Origin: Shewanella glacialimarina
GTDB taxonomy: Bacteria > Pseudomonadota > Gammaproteobacteria > Enterobacterales > Shewanellaceae
Direction: 5' to 3'
Assembly (NCBI RefSeq): GCF_020511155.1
Contig: NZ_CP041216.1
Coordinates: 2,976,001-3,040,000, forward strand
DNA: 64,000 nt
This document shows positions 48,520 through 56,509 of the stretch, one piece after another. The first letter of the stretch is position 1. Each line of letters starts with the position of its first letter. The notes below the pieces were generated by a model that saw only the letters and a program-made list of their open reading frames with translations, was not told the DNA's origin and ran no database searches. A program made the position numbers and the translations under genes.

Positions 48520-49708
48520 TTTGAGCGTGCCAATTTTGAGACAGTTTTGTCATTCTTTCTCTTGTCGGCGCATAAATTGGCACAATATAGACAGTATTAG
48601 CCACCAGTTCTAATCCAGTGCTAGATAAAATCTCTTGTCCCGCAAAGGTGTGACCTGCAAGCTCATAATCATAAAGCATTATTTGTTGATTCTCTATTGC
48701 CTTGAGTATTGAAGGATACGATTGAATTAATAAATAGAAGTCCCCGCCTATGCCCCATAACCCGACTTTTTCTTGCTGCGTTAGTTTATGCTGGATCTGA
48801 TTAAATAGAACACTCAAGTAGCTATTATATTGAGAAAAACGCTGTTCAACAGCAAGCTTTGCCGAGTGTTTTATAACGCTATGATTACTTATTTGCGCCG
48901 TGGTCACTTTTTTTAATAGCAACAATAATCTGGGAATATTACCTGTGGTTAGCTGCTGTTGATTGATAATTTTCAGACCCGCTTTTTCAGCAATCAACTT
49001 GAGAGAGTCTTTAGTGTAATAATGAATATGTTGGCCATGAACAATATTGGTCACTCCCAAGTTATCTGTAAAGGCATCAGGACTGCAATCTGGCACTTCG
49101 ATGAAAATAATACCGTCCTCAACTAAACATTCGCTCATTTGCGTTAAATAACGCACAGGTTCGACTATGTGCTCAAGAACATGTGTGCTGATTGCGATGT
49201 TGATTGGATATTTAGCAAAATGAGGCAGGATTGTATCCAGTTGATTTAAGTTAGCAGTAATATGTTCGACTGTATTCGATTGTATGTGGTCGTGAAAATC
49301 TACGCTAGAAAGCTTGATTGAAAACTCTTTAAATTGACTATCAATATGCTTCAGCGTCGCACCACCACCCGCGCCAAAGTCAACAATATGCGCGCCCATT
49401 TTTATATAGGATGCGAAAAACTCTGACATCTCCTCATAGGGAGACTTCTCTCCTTCAGGAGTATCACACCACATATCAGGCTCTAGCGCATTGGAAAAAT
49501 AAAGTGCACCAAATATTGCGTCAGTATAAGGGATGGTTACTTGAACATGGCTGCAATGCTGGCACTGTCCGATAGGGAAACGGAGCACTTGCCTTTTGAG
49601 TTCTTTAGCCTGCTTATCCCAAATGCCGGAAGTCAGTGTATCTATTTGCTGCCATACGGTATGACCGCATACTTTACATGATGTTTGCGTCGCAACTATC
49701 GTGCTCAT
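48503..49708 (-). CDS. C-methyltransferase-like enzyme, first of a tandem pair
   Basis: 401 residues from ATG 49708, with GGGA nine bases upstream; ATG 49717 is the alternative. An N-terminal zinc-binding domain has CKVCGH and CQHCSH. A SAM-binding domain follows with motif I IVDFGAGGGATLKHID, less usual than the GCGxG of its neighbour. A C-terminal third domain has VGLWGIGGDFYLL. This three-part layout is known in sugar C-methyltransferases such as TylC3/NovU. The substrate here is unknown; it could be the nonulosonate or its acyl group. Last gene of the operon. Confidence 0.8.
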   Translation of the reverse strand: MSTIVATQTSCKVCGHTVWQQIDTLTSGIWDKQAKELKRQVLRFPIGQCQHCSHVQVTIPYTDAIFGALYFSNALEPDMWCDTPEGEKSPYEEMSEFFASYIKMGAHIVDFGAGGGATLKHIDSQFKEFSIKLSSVDFHDHIQSNTVEHITANLNQLDTILPHFAKYPINIAISTHVLEHIVEPVRYLTQMSECLVEDGIIFIEVPDCSPDAFTDNLGVTNIVHGQHIHYYTKDSLKLIAEKAGLKIINQQQLTTGNIPRLLLLLKKVTTAQISNHSVIKHSAKLAVEQRFSQYNSYLSVLFNQIQHKLTQQEKVGLWGIGGDFYLLIQSYPSILKAIENQQIMLYDYELAGHTFAGQEILSSTGLELVANTVYIVPIYAPTRERMTKLSQNWHAQIIDPY

Positions 49709-49709
49709 C

Positions 49710-50900
49710 TTAATCATTCCCGGTATAAAAAGGGTCTACAACATTATGCCAATCTTGGCTAAGTGATCGCATCTTTATCCTTGTTTCTGCAAGTTGAGGG
49801 CTCATAAAAACGGTATACTTGGCCGAAGGAATTTGACTACTGCATAAGATGGGTTGCTGCTGGAGTATTCTATCTTTTAGTGCGTAATCAAACAGCACAA
49901 TATTGCCTTGCTTAATCAAGTCATTTATATCAGCGTGCTCAGTCATCAGATTATAAAAATCAGCCCCTACCCCCCAAATACCAACCTTACCATCTCGGCT
50001 TATACTCTCACGCAATGCATCGGCTAAATTAGTCCGTAGTTGACGACATTGTGCTTGATAATGTTTGATCACATCCGCGGCATCAAATAAAGAAGATGAT
50101 GGATGAGATTGGACTATTTCATCTGGGGTTAGTAATACCTGTAATCTGGGTATATAGCCTGTTGTTATACGACTAATTTTGACCACTTTAAATCCAGCCC
50201 GTTTGGCTGCAAAAGTTATAGAGTCTGCCGTATAGTAATGAATATGCTGTAAATTAACTAAATTACTCATACCAATGGATTGAAGGATATGGCATTGTGA
50301 AAAGTCAGGGACTTCAATAAACACTGCCCCATTTGGGCTCAGTTGTTGTTTGATATGCTGTAAGAAGTTAACTGGATTAATTACATGCTCTAATACATGC
50401 GAAGCCATCGCTAAATCAATACCCTCTGGCCAATGTTGGTTTGGCAACTGAGCGAGATTATTTAAATCGAACGAGAGATAGTGAATATTATCTTCAGAAA
50501 AACGGTCATTAAAATCGATACCGACTAGTGTACTGTCTGGCAGTCGTTTATTGGCAGCAGCTAATAGTTTTCCTTCGCCACAACCAAAATCGACGACAGT
50601 CTTAGGTGTCGAATCATTTAATGCAAAGTCTATCATCTCTTCGTATGGACTATTATCACCCACTAGAGTTTCATGCCACATGACAGCTTCTTGGGTAGAG
50701 TGAAAATACAACTTTTCAAATAATGCTGGCGTATATTCACTACTAATCTGAACGTGTCCACAATGTTTACATTTAGATAGAGGATAAACTGAGTTTTGAC
50801 GGGAAAGTATTGTGCTACTTTCCTCCCATATCCCAAATGAAATATCTGAAAATGTTTGCCATTGCTGACGGTTACAAAGCTGACATGAAGTTATAGCCAT
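49710..50900 (-). CDS. C-methyltransferase-like enzyme, second of a tandem pair
   Basis: 396 residues from ATG 50900 (MAITSCQLCNRQQW), with AGGA eight bases upstream; the frame is open 11 codons further, into the preceding gene. Domains as in its neighbour: CQLCNR and CKHCGH zinc site, motif I TVVDFGCGEGKLLAAAN, and a C-terminal part with VGIWGVGADFYNLM. The two proteins align along their whole length and clearly arose by duplication, but are well diverged, suggesting two different methylation steps. The 3' end lies next to or overlaps the start of the following methyltransferase gene. Confidence 0.82.
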   Translation of the reverse strand: MAITSCQLCNRQQWQTFSDISFGIWEESSTILSRQNSVYPLSKCKHCGHVQISSEYTPALFEKLYFHSTQEAVMWHETLVGDNSPYEEMIDFALNDSTPKTVVDFGCGEGKLLAAANKRLPDSTLVGIDFNDRFSEDNIHYLSFDLNNLAQLPNQHWPEGIDLAMASHVLEHVINPVNFLQHIKQQLSPNGAVFIEVPDFSQCHILQSIGMSNLVNLQHIHYYTADSITFAAKRAGFKVVKISRITTGYIPRLQVLLTPDEIVQSHPSSSLFDAADVIKHYQAQCRQLRTNLADALRESISRDGKVGIWGVGADFYNLMTEHADINDLIKQGNIVLFDYALKDRILQQQPILCSSQIPSAKYTVFMSPQLAETRIKMRSLSQDWHNVVDPFYTGND

Positions 50901-50910
50901 AGGTGAAGTC

Positions 50911-51636
50911 CTAGTTGGTAATACCGCCGTCAATCGTCAGCGTCTGCCCAGTAATAAATGCCGCGTCATCGGACAACAAGAAACTGATTGCAGGGGTTAT
51001 ATCTGCAACTGTACCCAAACGATGCATAGGTGTACGGCGGATAATTTGGTCGCGTTTTTTATCTGAAAGTGTCGACGACATCTCAGTGTCGAGATAACCA
51101 GGAGCAATGGAGTTGACGGTAATATTTCGGCGGCCATTCTCTCTGGCAAGCGCACGGGTTAAGCCATCTAACCCCGCCTTTGACGCAGAATAGGCAGCAA
51201 GACCAGTATAACCTCGACTACCAATGATTGAGCTTATATTGATAATTCGCCCCGCACTATTCTGCCTTAAGAATACCCTTAGCACCTCACGAGCAAAGTA
51301 CAACGCACCGTTTAAATTCACTTGCAATAACGCATCAGATTCTACATTAGGAAAGGTGGCTAACACCCCCTCTTTTGCAATGCCGGCATTATTGATTAGC
51401 CCCCAAAGTGGTACTTCTGCCCATTCACAGGCTGATTTTACAAATGCAGCGGTTTGATCTGCATTACCGACTTCACACTGAAACCACTTAACATGTTCGT
51501 TGTTATTTACTAGGTCGTCGATCGCCGCCGTTTTATTGCGACTACAGGTAGAGACCTTATAACCTTGATTAAGTAAGTGAATAACTGTGCCTAAACCCAG
51601 TCCACGACTACCGCCTGTGACCATAATGTGTTTCAT
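50911..51636 (-). CDS. SDR-family ketoreductase (FabG-like)
   Basis: 241 residues. TGGSRGLG (cofactor), NNAG, the catalytic Ser in ISSIIGSRG, and YSASK; the C-terminus SDDAAFITGQTLTIDGG is FabG-like. It is the most standard of the three SDRs in this operon and would reduce a 3-oxoacyl group bound to one of the carrier proteins. It overlaps the ligase gene upstream by 4 bases (ATGA), pointing to tight co-expression with ligase and ACP. Confidence 0.88.
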   Translation of the reverse strand: MKHIMVTGGSRGLGLGTVIHLLNQGYKVSTCSRNKTAAIDDLVNNNEHVKWFQCEVGNADQTAAFVKSACEWAEVPLWGLINNAGIAKEGVLATFPNVESDALLQVNLNGALYFAREVLRVFLRQNSAGRIINISSIIGSRGYTGLAAYSASKAGLDGLTRALARENGRRNITVNSIAPGYLDTEMSSTLSDKKRDQIIRRTPMHRLGTVADITPAISFLLSDDAAFITGQTLTIDGGITN

Positions 51637-52778
51637 TGAATCAACCTCTGTTTTTTACCCGTCGCAGAAAGACTAATTTGCTCACTAAAGGTGATAATTC
51701 TAGGTCGTGCCGCAGGTTCTAATTGTTCAGCAAGTTCTTTAAGTGCTTCTTTAGCAATCTGTTGATCTTCAGCACATAACTCAACACAGATAAGTGCCCC
51801 TGTAATAGGGTTAGCTTTGGCGTAGACTCTTGCGTCAATTATTCCAACCAATGCAATAATTTTTTGCTCTAAGGTTTCAAGATTAACCTTAACACCACCT
51901 ACATTCACTAAACTATCTTCTCGACCGGTAAATAATACTCTGTCATCAGTGAGAGTAATACAGTCACCGGTGTCGATAGACTCGTTACGCCTGTTTAGTT
52001 GTAATGTATGCGTAGCTCTTAATTGCCAGCCATTAAACTCTTGTTTTAGCCAAGTTCGAGGAAAGCCCGCTAATCCATCTTTAACTGAAAATATGACACC
52101 AGCTTCAGTGGTTGCGTAGATATGGCGCACCTTAGCCCTAGGACATTGTAACTTGATAGCATCTAAGGTGCGCTGGTCAGCTATTTCTCCGCCCAGAGTA
52201 ATAACGGCCAATGGTGGTGATTTTGTATGCCAGCTCATTAATAACGCCCGCATCATTGAAGGAGTCGCACTAATGGCATTAACACTATGCTTTATCGCAA
52301 GCTCGGATTTGCGTTGAAGATTGGCATCAACATCGGCAATCAACGTATCTTTACTAACAATAGCCTGCAAAATGACTTGTAAACCAGCAAAGCTCATTGG
52401 GTGATAACAAAGTAGCCATCTGCTAGCCACTTTCTCGGTATTGTTAGCGTTTTTAGGCATCAATTTGTTTAGCCGATGAAAAACTAACTTAGGTTGCCCG
52501 GTCGTACCCGATGTTAATAGTCCAATAGCGAAACCTGTTGGAAGATTGCTGTCATCAATACCTTGATTAGTTCGATTAAAAATAACCGGGATATCAGCTT
52601 GTTGTGCATCAACCATCGCCTGGATCATTTTCGACACCAGCGGGCTAGTTGCGTTGTCAGCAGCGCCATTAAGCTCGATGAACGTTTTGCTTTTACAGTC
52701 AGCACTGGGAGTAAAATCAATTCCACAGCACTGTAAGCCCGGCTCAATTAATGAGAATTGCTCATCGATAACAAACAT
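51633..52778 (-). CDS. Short AMP-forming acyl ligase
   Basis: 381 residues, against about 500-550 for usual members. It keeps LLTSGTTGQPKLV (phosphate loop), YATTEAGVIF (A5), DTGDCITLTDDRVLFTGRED (A7-A8) and the C-terminal GKKQRL with the catalytic Lys. What is missing is most of the N-terminal subdomain before the phosphate loop, at about residue 88. It should activate a carboxylic acid and load it on the adjacent carrier protein. Overlaps the ACP gene by one base (TAATG) and the SDR by four. Confidence 0.85.
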   Translation of the reverse strand: MFVIDEQFSLIEPGLQCCGIDFTPSADCKSKTFIELNGAADNATSPLVSKMIQAMVDAQQADIPVIFNRTNQGIDDSNLPTGFAIGLLTSGTTGQPKLVFHRLNKLMPKNANNTEKVASRWLLCYHPMSFAGLQVILQAIVSKDTLIADVDANLQRKSELAIKHSVNAISATPSMMRALLMSWHTKSPPLAVITLGGEIADQRTLDAIKLQCPRAKVRHIYATTEAGVIFSVKDGLAGFPRTWLKQEFNGWQLRATHTLQLNRRNESIDTGDCITLTDDRVLFTGREDSLVNVGGVKVNLETLEQKIIALVGIIDARVYAKANPITGALICVELCAEDQQIAKEALKELAEQLEPAARPRIITFSEQISLSATGKKQRLIQ

Positions 52779-53023
52779 TAAACTGCTGCACCTTCATAAA
52801 GCGCTATCAGTTCGGCAATGCTGTGAAACGTCTTAAATCCATCACGAAAGGGATCAATTCCGGTTGTTAATTCTAAAGTCACAATCAATGTTGCTAAGTC
52901 CAAAGAGTCCATTGGTAAGTCGACTAAAAACTCTGACTCGACAGTTATTTCAGGACAAACCTCGGCCTTATTTTCAATAATTTGACGGGTCTCATTGAGG
53001 ATGATATCGGCTAAGTTACTCAT
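52778..53023 (-). CDS. Acyl carrier protein 1
   Basis: 81 residues, acidic. The phosphopantetheine site is S40 in LPMDSLDLATLI. It overlaps the GNAT gene (ATGA) and the ligase gene (TAATG), so the order is acyltransferase, carrier, ligase with coupled translation. This is not the housekeeping AcpP, which has a different sequence and lies with fab genes. It probably holds the acyl group destined for the sugar. Confidence 0.88.
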   Translation of the reverse strand: MSNLADIILNETRQIIENKAEVCPEITVESEFLVDLPMDSLDLATLIVTLELTTGIDPFRDGFKTFHSIAELIALYEGAAV

Positions 53024-53586
53024 ATATTATTCCAATCATTAAAAGCGGCTGATATTTTATCTAAGCTAAAATGTTGCTTTTGGGTTAGCCAATCTTGTTT
53101 TAGCTGCTCAAAAATGTGCACATCCAGTAGCTGGCCATTTTTACAAATATGTTGCTTTAGGTGACCAACTAAACGCGTTTTATGCAATGTTTGTAGCTTG
53201 ACCACTTTTTCATTTGCATCCAGTACATAGTTTACAATTTTGTTGAGTTTTAGCTGGTAAAAAACATAGTTACAAATATAAGTATGCATAGTGACACCAT
53301 ATTTGAGTCTCGCTTGACGCTCATAAATATAAGAACCCGTACTGCAGCGTTGGTGTTGTCTATCTATATCGGTAAAACACAAAAAGCCAATTGAAACACC
53401 ATCATCTTGGATCATATAACCACGATAGTTGTCATTTTTTTCAAGTGACCGTATCCAGTTTTTTTGTTTGTCTAATGATGGCTCTTCAAGATCACTGAAC
53501 ATGTGTTTAGTGATCTCTGGATCGGTACGCCACTTAAGCAATAACTCTGCATCACTGACATCTACACGTTTAAAATTTAACGCCAT
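53020..53586 (-). CDS. PseH-like GNAT N-acyltransferase
   Basis: 188 residues, GNAT fold. The N-terminus LLLKWRTDPEITKHMFS resembles PseH, which acetylates the 4-amino group of the PseC product. The rest includes FLCFTDIDRQHQRCSTGSYI and LNKIVNYVLDANEKVVKLQ. No other PseH candidate is in the window. Because it is fused in translation to an ACP gene, an acyl-ACP rather than acetyl-CoA may be the donor (inference). Starts 11 bases after the upstream SDR. Confidence 0.78.
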   Translation of the reverse strand: MALNFKRVDVSDAELLLKWRTDPEITKHMFSDLEEPSLDKQKNWIRSLEKNDNYRGYMIQDDGVSIGFLCFTDIDRQHQRCSTGSYIYERQARLKYGVTMHTYICNYVFYQLKLNKIVNYVLDANEKVVKLQTLHKTRLVGHLKQHICKNGQLLDVHIFEQLKQDWLTQKQHFSLDKISAAFNDWNNI

Positions 53587-53596
53587 TATCTACTTC

Positions 53597-54358
53597 TTAA
53601 TTTGCTAAATAGCCGCCTTCAACTGGCAGTGTGACAGCGTTTATCCACTTAGCAGCGTCGCTAAGTAAAAAGGCTACCGCATTGGCCACATCTTCTGGCT
53701 GCCCTAATCCCATAGGGTGTTGGTTAAGCATATGCTGATATTGTGCTTCGGTCATACTGTCTTGGGTGCGTTGTGCCATCTCTGTTTCAACGAGTGCAGG
53801 CGCAACACAATTAACCCTGATATTATCCCGCAGTAACTCCATCGATAACCCTCGAGTTAGCGACATTAAACCAGCTTTGCTTGCGCCATAAACAGTATTA
53901 CCGGTTTGGCCAATAAGCCCCGCAATTGAGGACACAAAAACTATCGCACCTTGCTTAGAGCGATCACGCTTGAGCCTGAAACCTTTAGCGATAGCCATAG
54001 CGCTAGCTAAATTGACATGCATAGTTTCGTTAAAAAATGCTTGGTCAAATACCCGTATAGGTTTGGTTATTTGAATACCTGCACAATGAACAAAACTATC
54101 AATATAACCGTATTCTTTAACTAATGATTTGACCCAATCAGAGAGTTTATCGGTATCGGCCATATCAAATGGCGCACAAACATGACCACTACCTTCAAGG
54201 CTTGATGCTGTTTTTTCAAGAGCGACCAGGTCGCGACCATTGAGTATCAAGGTTGCGCCCAATTTAGCGAGTAACACGGCGCATGCGCGGCCAATGCCTG
54301 CCGATGCGCCAGTGATCAATACTCGTTTACCGCTGAAATCCATAGGATTAAAGATCAT
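53597..54358 (-). CDS. SDR-family oxidoreductase, paralogue A
   Basis: 253 residues. Cofactor motif TGASAGIGRAC, catalytic VSSIAG and YGASK. The usual NNAG is HCAG. It resembles the SDR at 58664-59416 more than the FabG-like SDR at 50911 (shared PFDMADTDKLSDWVKSL and HPMGLGQPEDVANAV patterns, and the C-terminal VEGGYLAN). Substrate probably a carrier-bound 3-oxoacyl or an oxidised sugar. It lies 19 bases after the ACP 2 gene. Confidence 0.85.
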   Translation of the reverse strand: MIFNPMDFSGKRVLITGASAGIGRACAVLLAKLGATLILNGRDLVALEKTASSLEGSGHVCAPFDMADTDKLSDWVKSLVKEYGYIDSFVHCAGIQITKPIRVFDQAFFNETMHVNLASAMAIAKGFRLKRDRSKQGAIVFVSSIAGLIGQTGNTVYGASKAGLMSLTRGLSMELLRDNIRVNCVAPALVETEMAQRTQDSMTEAQYQHMLNQHPMGLGQPEDVANAVAFLLSDAAKWINAVTLPVEGGYLAN

Positions 54359-54377
54359 CTCGGTACCGACTAGTTAT

Positions 54378-54611
54378 TTATGCAGTTAAATGTTCTTCAA
54401 CCAGTGCAATAAGATCCGCTACTGTGTTGATCTCTTCTAATTTGTCACCTTGAATGATGATGTCAAAATTCTCATCAGCCATCGCAATCACGCTCAGAAA
54501 AGCTAATGAATCCCATTGCTCAAGCTCCATCAATACTTCATCACCTTTTAAGGTGTTGTCATCAAGTTCTAATATCTCTTCTAAGTTGTTTAAAAATTCT
54601 TGTCTGTTCAT
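54378..54611 (-). CDS. Acyl carrier protein 2
   Basis: 77 residues from ATG 54611 (MNRQEFLNNLEEIL), with GAGG eight bases upstream; a GTG three codons earlier overlaps that site. Acidic, with the phosphopantetheine Ser at 35 in EQWDSLAFLSVI. It differs strongly from carrier protein 1, so the two probably hold different intermediates. It is the first gene behind a sigma28 promoter. Confidence 0.88.
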   Translation of the reverse strand: MNRQEFLNNLEEILELDDNTLKGDEVLMELEQWDSLAFLSVIAMADENFDIIIQGDKLEEINTVADLIALVEEHLTA

Positions 54612-54663
54612 CTTATTCACCTCTAATTTGTCGTGTTTTTTTATTTACAGTGCCGCTAATAGT

Positions 54664-54690
54664 GTATCGGCAAAAATAGGTATTTGTTTA
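54664..54690 (-). promoter_or_regulatory. sigma28 (FliA) promoter inside the glycan operon
   Basis: The minus strand has TAAA, exactly 15 bases, then GCCGATAC, seven of eight at -10 against GCCGATAA. It fills the only sizeable gap (81 bases) of the operon, right after the pseF stop, and would give transcripts starting about 45 bases before the ACP 2 ATG. Confidence 0.78.
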
Positions 54691-54692
54691 TG

Positions 54693-55430
54693 TTAATGTG
54701 CTGTGCGTTGTGCCACATGGGCATTTATCTTTGCAAGCTGCGGATTATTAAGCAGCAAAGTGCAAATTTTGTCAGGACTCGCCTCAAGCCAGTCATTACC
54801 TAAATGCTCAATTAGTTGTTCAACAAGATGAAGGTCATCTTGTTCATCAACGCAAAGCCTAAACTGCCCCCATGCTAATTGTCCGGTTTCTATCGGTACA
54901 ATATGTGCATCGGGTTTGCTGTAAAGGTAAAGGGTCACATGTTCTCGTTGTGGCTGAGTCGTCGCTTCTTTATAGGCGTTTAACAGGCTTGCCATGCTAA
55001 ATACTTCCACATCAAACCCCCTGGGGAAATACGCGAGGCTAATGTGTGTGTACTGTGACATGTCCCCTTGACGATGTTGTTTCACTGCCTCATCAATAAG
55101 GCTGGGGCAGATAAGCGGACAATCCCCCGTGAGACGGATAATAATATCCTCATCGGTTGCCTCCGCCGTTAATGCTGCGTGATAGAAGCGATCGAGTACA
55201 TCATGTTCGTCACCACAAAAATACGGCTGCTGATTGGCTTCACAATAGTCAACAATGGGTTGATCTGTCGACTCAGTAGTGGTGGCGATAATATGAATAT
55301 CAACCAGTGTTGACTGCTTAACTCTGCCAATGTGATATTCCAACATAGGGCGGCCATTTATTGGCGCTAACACTTTGCCAGGTAATCGGCTCGATCCCAT
55401 GCGAGCTTGCGTAATGCAAATGACGCGCAT
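54693..55430 (-). CDS. pseF: PseF-like CMP-pseudaminic acid synthetase
   Basis: 245 residues, cytidylyltransferase of the CMP-Kdo/NeuA and SpsF group. The N-terminus ITQARMGSSRLPGKVLAPI holds the nucleotide-binding residues, and RLTGDCPLICPSLIDEAV is also typical. It activates the nonulosonate with CTP for the Maf transferase. The ATG follows the pseI stop directly (TAAATG). It is the last gene of the first segment of the operon, before the internal sigma28 promoter. Confidence 0.88.
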   Translation of the reverse strand: MRVICITQARMGSSRLPGKVLAPINGRPMLEYHIGRVKQSTLVDIHIIATTTESTDQPIVDYCEANQQPYFCGDEHDVLDRFYHAALTAEATDEDIIIRLTGDCPLICPSLIDEAVKQHRQGDMSQYTHISLAYFPRGFDVEVFSMASLLNAYKEATTQPQREHVTLYLYSKPDAHIVPIETGQLAWGQFRLCVDEQDDLHLVEQLIEHLGNDWLEASPDKICTLLLNNPQLAKINAHVAQRTAH

Positions 55431-56507
55431 TTATTTCTCCTTTTTAAGTAAAGGAAAAGACAGATAAGCTTCTTTCATCGGCTCGCCAAAGGCGATATCT
55501 TGGGTAGCAATTTGGCCAATTATTTGAGGTAAATAGCGCGTGTGTAGCCCATGAGCGGGTCTTACTGAACGCACATTGTCAGCGGTAAACTTCTGGCCTT
55601 GTTTAATCGCCTGCGCAATATACAAGGAACGCCTGAAATATCTTCCACCTGCTTCACTGGGTTTTACTTCATAGCCAGCAACGCCCAGTGCACTGTGCAC
55701 TTTATCCGCTTGTTGTTTTAATTGAACAAATTCATCAGGTTCTAATGAAAATGCCGCATCTACTGAACCATCACTTTTATCGAGTGTAAAATGCTTCTCA
55801 ATAACACTTGCACCAAGCGCTACCGCGGTAATAGATGCGGTATTTTCAATGGTGTGATCACTCAATCCGATAGGAAAATCAAACCGCTGGCACAGATCGG
55901 TAATAGTGCGTAAATTACAATCTTCAATCGGCGTTGGGTAACCGCTAATACAATGCAGTAATGCCAACTGCGTGCCACCAGCTAAGGCAACAGCTTCAAC
56001 AGCCTCTTCAATCTCTTCCAGTGTAGCAAGACCGGTTGACATAATGATTGGCTTGCCGGTTTTTGCTGCAGCGCTAATCAATCCAATATCGTTAATTTCA
56101 AAAGAAGCAATTTTATAAGCTGGGCAACCAAGGGATTCAAGCAGTTCAATTGCGCTAAGGTCAAAGGGAGATGAAAATAACGTAATATTATTTTGTTTTG
56201 CTCGTTCAAATAGCGCTTTATGCCACGCCCATGGGGTGTGAGCCTCTTGATAAAGATCATATAGCGTACGACCAGCCCAAAGGCCACCTTCAATACTAAA
56301 CTCTGGGCCATTATGGTTAAGCGTTATGGTATCAGCGCTATAGGTTTGAATTTTGATAGCGTCAACACCTGTTGCCGCTGCGGCATCAATCATCGCCAAG
56401 GCTTGATCTAAATTACCTTTATGGTTACCTGATAATTCTGCAATAACATACGGTTTATGCAGTGGGCCTATTTCTCGGCCATCGATATTAATTGTGGAAG
56501 CAAACAT
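55431..56507 (-). CDS. pseI: PseI, pseudaminic acid synthase
   Basis: 358 residues. NeuB-type TIM barrel (about 15-280: HKPYVIAELSGNHKGNLDQA, IKIQTYSADTITL, IGLSDHT) and a C-terminal SAF/antifreeze-like domain (about 295-355). It condenses the PseG product with phosphoenolpyruvate. The NHKGN and FALYKSSD-type substrate features fit PseI rather than NeuB sialic acid synthase, but legionaminic acid synthase cannot be excluded from sequence alone; pseB and pseC decide for pseudaminic acid. CGGGAG precedes the ATG. Confidence 0.92.
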   Translation of the reverse strand: MFASTINIDGREIGPLHKPYVIAELSGNHKGNLDQALAMIDAAAATGVDAIKIQTYSADTITLNHNGPEFSIEGGLWAGRTLYDLYQEAHTPWAWHKALFERAKQNNITLFSSPFDLSAIELLESLGCPAYKIASFEINDIGLISAAAKTGKPIIMSTGLATLEEIEEAVEAVALAGGTQLALLHCISGYPTPIEDCNLRTITDLCQRFDFPIGLSDHTIENTASITAVALGASVIEKHFTLDKSDGSVDAAFSLEPDEFVQLKQQADKVHSALGVAGYEVKPSEAGGRYFRRSLYIAQAIKQGQKFTADNVRSVRPAHGLHTRYLPQIIGQIATQDIAFGEPMKEAYLSFPLLKKEK

Positions 56508-56509
56508 AC

